A stretch of 64,000 bases of DNA, from contig JAXJRB010000127.1 in the NCBI GenBank assembly GCA_036310845.1, positions 15,388-79,387 of the forward strand, written 5' to 3'. This DNA comes from COE1 sp036310845 (GTDB lineage Bacteria; Bacillota; Clostridia; Lachnospirales; Lachnospiraceae). Of the stretch, positions 61,801 to 64,000 are shown piece after piece. Numbering within the stretch: position 1 is the first letter of the stretch; each line of letters opens with the position of its first letter. Below the pieces are notes generated by a model, which did no database searches, was not told the origin of the DNA, and saw only the letters and a list, made by a program, of their open reading frames with translations. The position numbers and the translations under genes are program-made.

Positions 61801-63183
61801 ATTCGTGTAAGAGAACAGAAACAAATTAGCAGAACAATTCGTTCCAGCAGACTCAACCGTGTTATTTTCACAAAAGAAATGCGTAAGAACTACACTATTT
61901 TATGTCCTCAGATGTCTCCAATTCACTTTGATTTATTGGAGCCTGTATTCAAACGTTCCGGATATAATCTGGTTGTCCTGAATAACGATAACCGTAAGAG
62001 TGTTGATGTTGGATTGAAGTACGTAAATAACGATGCCTGCTATCCATCTTTATTAGTAGTAGGACAGCTTATGGAAGCCGTATTATCCGGTGAATATGAT
62101 ACCGATAAGCTTGCCGTAGTTATGACCCAGACAGGTGGTGGTTGCCGTGCAACAAACTATATTGGATTTATCCGACGTGCACTTGCAAAGGCTGGTTATG
62201 AACATATTCCTGTTATTTCTCTGAACCTTTCCAAGTTAGAGAGTAATCCTGGCTTTAAGATTACCGGCATGTTATTACTTCGTGCTATTTATGCCGTTAC
62301 TTTTGGTGATATCTTTATGAGATGCGTTTACAGAATGCGCCCTTATGAAGCTGTTCCTGGTTCAGTTGAAGAGGTTCATCAGAAATGGCTTAAGAAATGT
62401 GATGCATTTCTTGCCCGCAAGGTAATGCCACATAGCACATTTAAGAGAATGTGTCGTGAGATGATTGAAGAATTTGATGCAATCCCAACTTTAGCTATTA
62501 AAAAACCTCGTGTTGGTGTTGTCGGTGAGATTCTTGTTAAATTTTCTCCCGCTGCAAACAATCATTTAGTTGAACTTTTAGAGCAGGAAGGCGCCGAAGC
62601 AGTTGTTCCTGACTTAATGGACTTCATGTTCTACTGCTTCTATAACCAATTGTACAAAGCAGAACATCTCGGAACCAGTAAGAAAGCTGCAAAGCTTTGC
62701 GAAATGGGCATTAAAGCAATTGAATGGCTTCGCAAACCTGCCTCTAATGCATTTGCAAAGAGTAGACATTTTGATGTACCTGCCAGCATCTTTGAGACTG
62801 CCAGACAAGCAGAAGAAATCGTATCACTCGGCAACCAAACCGGTGAAGGCTGGTTCTTAACCGGTGAAATGCTTGAATTGATTCACAGTGGTGCTCCAAA
62901 TATCGTTTGTACACAGCCATTTGGTTGTCTGCCAAATCATGTAGTTGGTAAAGGTGTTATCAAAGAGCTTCGCAAACGCCATCCGGAAGCAAATATTGTT
63001 GCAATCGATTATGATCCAGGTGCTTCAGAAGTTAATCAGTTAAACAGAATCAAACTTATGCTTTCAACTGCTCAGAAAAATCTTAAGAAACAGCAGACAG
63101 GTGTTGCTGCAAGCCTTGATAGCACTACTGCTTCTAATGAAAACAAAAACACATCTGCTTCTAAGAATGATTTAACAGCATAA
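58858..63183 (+). CDS. acyl-CoA dehydratase activase-related protein with two ATPase domains
   Basis: A 1441-residue cytoplasmic protein. Two ASKHA ATPase domains of the BadF/BadG/BcrA/BcrD type lie at about residues 6-260 (LGIDIGSTTVKVAILD; GICAGGTGSFIDQ) and 322-580 (LGIDAGSTTTKIALVD; EACSSGCGSFIETFA), each with a cluster cysteine. A Cys-rich segment CKGCTNSCRL is near residue 610. Residues from about 650 on resemble DUF2229 and HgdB-like dehydratase regions. Such fusions are widespread in anaerobes and their substrate is unknown. AAAGG lies upstream of the ATG. It is monocistronic with a strong terminator. Confidence 0.9.
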   Translation: MSKEFYTLGIDIGSTTVKVAILDNAHNLLFSDYRRHYANIRETLATLLQDAYEKLGNITLHPMITGSGGLTLANHLGVPFTQEVIAVSTSLQELAPKTDVAIELGGEDAKIIYFEGGNVEQRMNGICAGGTGSFIDQMASLIQTDATGLNEYAKNYKSLYTIAARCGVFAKTDIQPLINEGATKEDLSASIFQAVVNQTISGLACGKPIRGHVAFLGGPLHFLSELKQAFIRTLKLDEEHIIDTDNSHLFAAIGSALNAKEDVAFSMKEMVKKLSTDIKMAFEVERMEPLFASEKDYEEFQTRHGMHHVKTTSLSDYHGRCYLGIDAGSTTTKIALVDEDGNLLYSFYSSNNGSLISTATKAIQEIYAQLPADATIVRSCSTGYGEALMKAAFMLDDGEVETVAHYYAAAFFNPDVDCIIDIGGQDMKCIKIKNQTVDSVQLNEACSSGCGSFIETFAKSLNYSVQDFAKAALFAKHPIDLGTRCTVFMNSKVKQAQKEGAEVSDISAGLAYSVIKNAIFKVIKVSDASELGKNIVVQGGTFYNDAVLRSFEKIANCEAIRPDIAGIMGAFGAALIARERFQATPEANTTMLTIDQINELSFTTSLVKCKGCTNSCRLTVNKFSDGRSFISGNRCERGLGKAKSENQAPNLFAYKLKRLFSYEPLSDAEAIRGRVGIPRVLNMYENYPFWYTFFTKLGYQVVLSPVSNRKIYEMGIESIPSESECYPAKLAHGHIEWLIQQNVDFIFYPALFYERNEFCDANNHYNCPIVTSYSENIKNNVEAIGRGEVVFKNPFMAFTSPELIAQELIKEFTDISADEITAAVHAGWAEMDAVRHDMYKKGEEVIAYLEANNKRGIVLAGRPYHIDPEINHGIPELVTSYDIAVLTEDSVSHLAQPERPLIVSDQWMYHSRLYAAASYVKTREDLDLIQLNSFGCGLDAVTTDQVNDILTDSGKIYTCLKIDEVNNLGAARIRIRSLLSAIRVREQKQISRTIRSSRLNRVIFTKEMRKNYTILCPQMSPIHFDLLEPVFKRSGYNLVVLNNDNRKSVDVGLKYVNNDACYPSLLVVGQLMEAVLSGEYDTDKLAVVMTQTGGGCRATNYIGFIRRALAKAGYEHIPVISLNLSKLESNPGFKITGMLLLRAIYAVTFGDIFMRCVYRMRPYEAVPGSVEEVHQKWLKKCDAFLARKVMPHSTFKRMCREMIEEFDAIPTLAIKKPRVGVVGEILVKFSPAANNHLVELLEQEGAEAVVPDLMDFMFYCFYNQLYKAEHLGTSKKAAKLCEMGIKAIEWLRKPASNAFAKSRHFDVPASIFETARQAEEIVSLGNQTGEGWFLTGEMLELIHSGAPNIVCTQPFGCLPNHVVGKGVIKELRKRHPEANIVAIDYDPGASEVNQLNRIKLMLSTAQKNLKKQQTGVAASLDSTTASNENKNTSASKNDLTA

Positions 63184-63200
63184 TGAAAAATACAATAACA

Positions 63201-63236
63201 AAGGTCTGGCGTAAAAGCCAGACCTTATTATTTCTT
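63201..63236 (+). terminator. terminator of the activase-like gene
   Basis: AAGGTCTGGC (63201-63210) pairs perfectly with GCCAGACCTT (63217-63226), followed by ATTATTTCTT, 18 bases past the stop. Confidence 0.88.
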
Positions 63237-63282
63237 ATCTATTCTATTTCATTAGACTCATAATCTCTTTTTATGCATTTTC

Positions 63283-63627
63283 TTATGATGACTCATGTTC
63301 GTCCTTATATTTATTTTTCCATGCCTTAAACTTTCGTTTTGCTGTATTATATTTCTTTCGTTCTTCTGATAACACTTTTATTTCTTTCGTTTCAAGCTTT
63401 TTCCCTAATTCTCTAACGACACAAGTTTCTATTTGTTCTTTTTCTACATCATTTTCATTTAATACTAAAGTAATAACTGACTTATTTAATGATTCCTTCT
63501 CACATCTTGTGTTCGAACGGCACTTTACTATAATTTCACCAGTCCCCCATCCGGTAGTTTCATAGGTTACAGTACCTAATGTAAGCAAATGATTAATTGT
63601 GCTTTCCTCCACAGTAACACCCTTCAT
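63283..63627 (-). CDS. small protein of unknown function
   Basis: A 114-residue soluble protein, N-terminal part with a mostly beta-strand pattern, C-terminal third very basic (KYNTAKRKFKAWKNKYKDEHESS). I recognise no family. A TTG at 63642 overlaps the ribosome binding site; ATG 63627 has GGAGG eight bases before it and is used. It is convergent with the activase-like gene. Confidence 0.72.
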   Translation of the reverse strand: MKGVTVEESTINHLLTLGTVTYETTGWGTGEIIVKCRSNTRCEKESLNKSVITLVLNENDVEKEQIETCVVRELGKKLETKEIKVLSEERKKYNTAKRKFKAWKNKYKDEHESS

Positions 63628-63642
63628 ATATTCTGCCTCCAA

Positions 63643-63990
63643 TCCTTGTTTGTTACAAAAGTATTACAATTAGAACTATACCATACTATTATAAGATTTT
63701 GCAATACTATTTCCAATTTATTGCAGTTTTATATAAAAGTTTTTGTGCACTTTTCAATCAATAATGTATACAACACCATAGTTGCGCAAGCGCACTATCG
63801 TGGCATTCGCCAAGTAAGCCTGCAAGCAGTCTTGTTTGGCGAATTGCTAACACGCAAACTCGCTTCGCTCGGCCAGTGCTCCAAGCAGATTTTCATGCCT
63901 CCTTGCTCCATTAAGGAAATAGCACAAACCGCTCCAAAGCATTTTCAGCATATTCATTCGCTTTGTTCAAAGTTTTGAAGGAGTGCAGTC
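63643..63990. other. intergenic region before the last gene
   Basis: About 350 bases. One inverted repeat pairs ATTCGCCAA near 63804 with TTTGGCGAAT near 63834-63844, and GCGCAAGCGC lies near 63784. An ORF spans it on the plus strand but has no ribosome binding site and reads like non-coding sequence, so it is not called. Confidence 0.5.
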
Positions 63991-64000
63991 ATGTTTGTGA
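63991..64000 (+). CDS. start of a plus-strand gene cut by the window edge
   Basis: ATG TTT GTG A at the end of the window with AAGGAG seven bases upstream. Only three codons (Met-Phe-Val) are visible, so no product can be named. Confidence 0.5.

Noticed and set aside
63589..63978. 129-codon plus-strand ORF near the right edge
   Set aside because: No ribosome binding site, composition like translated non-coding repeats, and overlap with the start of the small minus-strand gene.
1..64000. CRISPR array, tRNA or rRNA genes
   Set aside because: No regularly spaced direct repeats and no tRNA or rRNA signature sequences were noticed on either strand; the hairpin repeats are irregularly dispersed.

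Overview
The window is an AT-rich, densely coded chromosomal segment that fits an anaerobic Firmicute of the Lachnospiraceae type. The basis for that placement is a complete Rnf operon, a sodium-pumping decarboxylase operon, ATP-dependent PEP carboxykinase, the cmk-ispH-rpsA block, a four-repeat-type ribosomal protein S1, eukaryotic-type glycyl-tRNA synthetase, strong AGGAGG ribosome binding sites and many GTG/TTG starts. Species cannot be fixed from the sequence. Almost every gene is on the minus strand; only an AP2-domain protein (8.1 kb), a YprB-like exonuclease (18.6 kb), a giant activase-like protein (58.9 kb) and a gene that begins in the last ten bases lie on the plus strand. I saw no tRNA, rRNA, CRISPR array, prophage or full insertion sequence.

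Layout. 0-13 kb: 3' part of aroA, pckA, an Xaa-Pro aminopeptidase, thrC, a SleB-like wall hydrolase, the AP2 protein, a membrane-anchored GH25-like protein and a Lon-family protease. 13-18.2 kb: rnfCDGEAB. 18.6-23 kb: YprB-like exonuclease, an Lsa-type ABC-F protein with a long attenuator leader, and a stand-alone cheR. 23-28.7 kb: cmk, ispH, rpsA, preceded by an HI0933-family flavoprotein and RpiR and TetR regulators. 28.8-34.4 kb: acyl-CoA-type carboxyltransferase, OadG-like subunit, biotin carrier, OadB and OadA. 34.5-44.1 kb: two D,D-carboxypeptidases, an IT-superfamily permease, a uridine-kinase-like gene, a single-domain response regulator, a TetR-HPt fusion, scpAB, a metallophosphoesterase, a CmpB-like membrane protein and rpsU. 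44.2-58.4 kb: alaS, an EAL protein, glyQS, a lipoprotein, recO, a YqzL-like small gene, era, an M16C peptidase, an unknown gene, a sigma-70-like protein that lacks region 4, and a rhomboid-like protein. 58.9-63.6 kb: a 1441-residue activase/dehydratase-like protein and an unknown small gene.

How the parts fit. PEP carboxykinase, the OadA/OadB carboxylation-decarboxylation machinery and Rnf belong to the same physiology: oxaloacetate/PEP interconversion, a sodium gradient made by decarboxylation, and a ferredoxin-driven ion gradient. The rest of the window is mostly growth and envelope housekeeping.

The most unusual system is at 37.7-39.15 kb: a TetR-type DNA-binding protein carrying a C-terminal histidine phosphotransfer domain, next to a receiver-only protein and downstream of a clean promoter overlaid by two identical 9-bp palindromes. 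Other notable items are the ABC-F leader (promoter, six-codon ORF, alternative stems, terminator), a sigma-like protein without promoter-recognition regions, a GH25 domain with both DxE acids changed to Gln, a decarboxylase operon with two different carboxyltransferases, and at least three families of dispersed hairpin repeats. Base pairing and motif calls were read by eye; no alignment or folding program was run.
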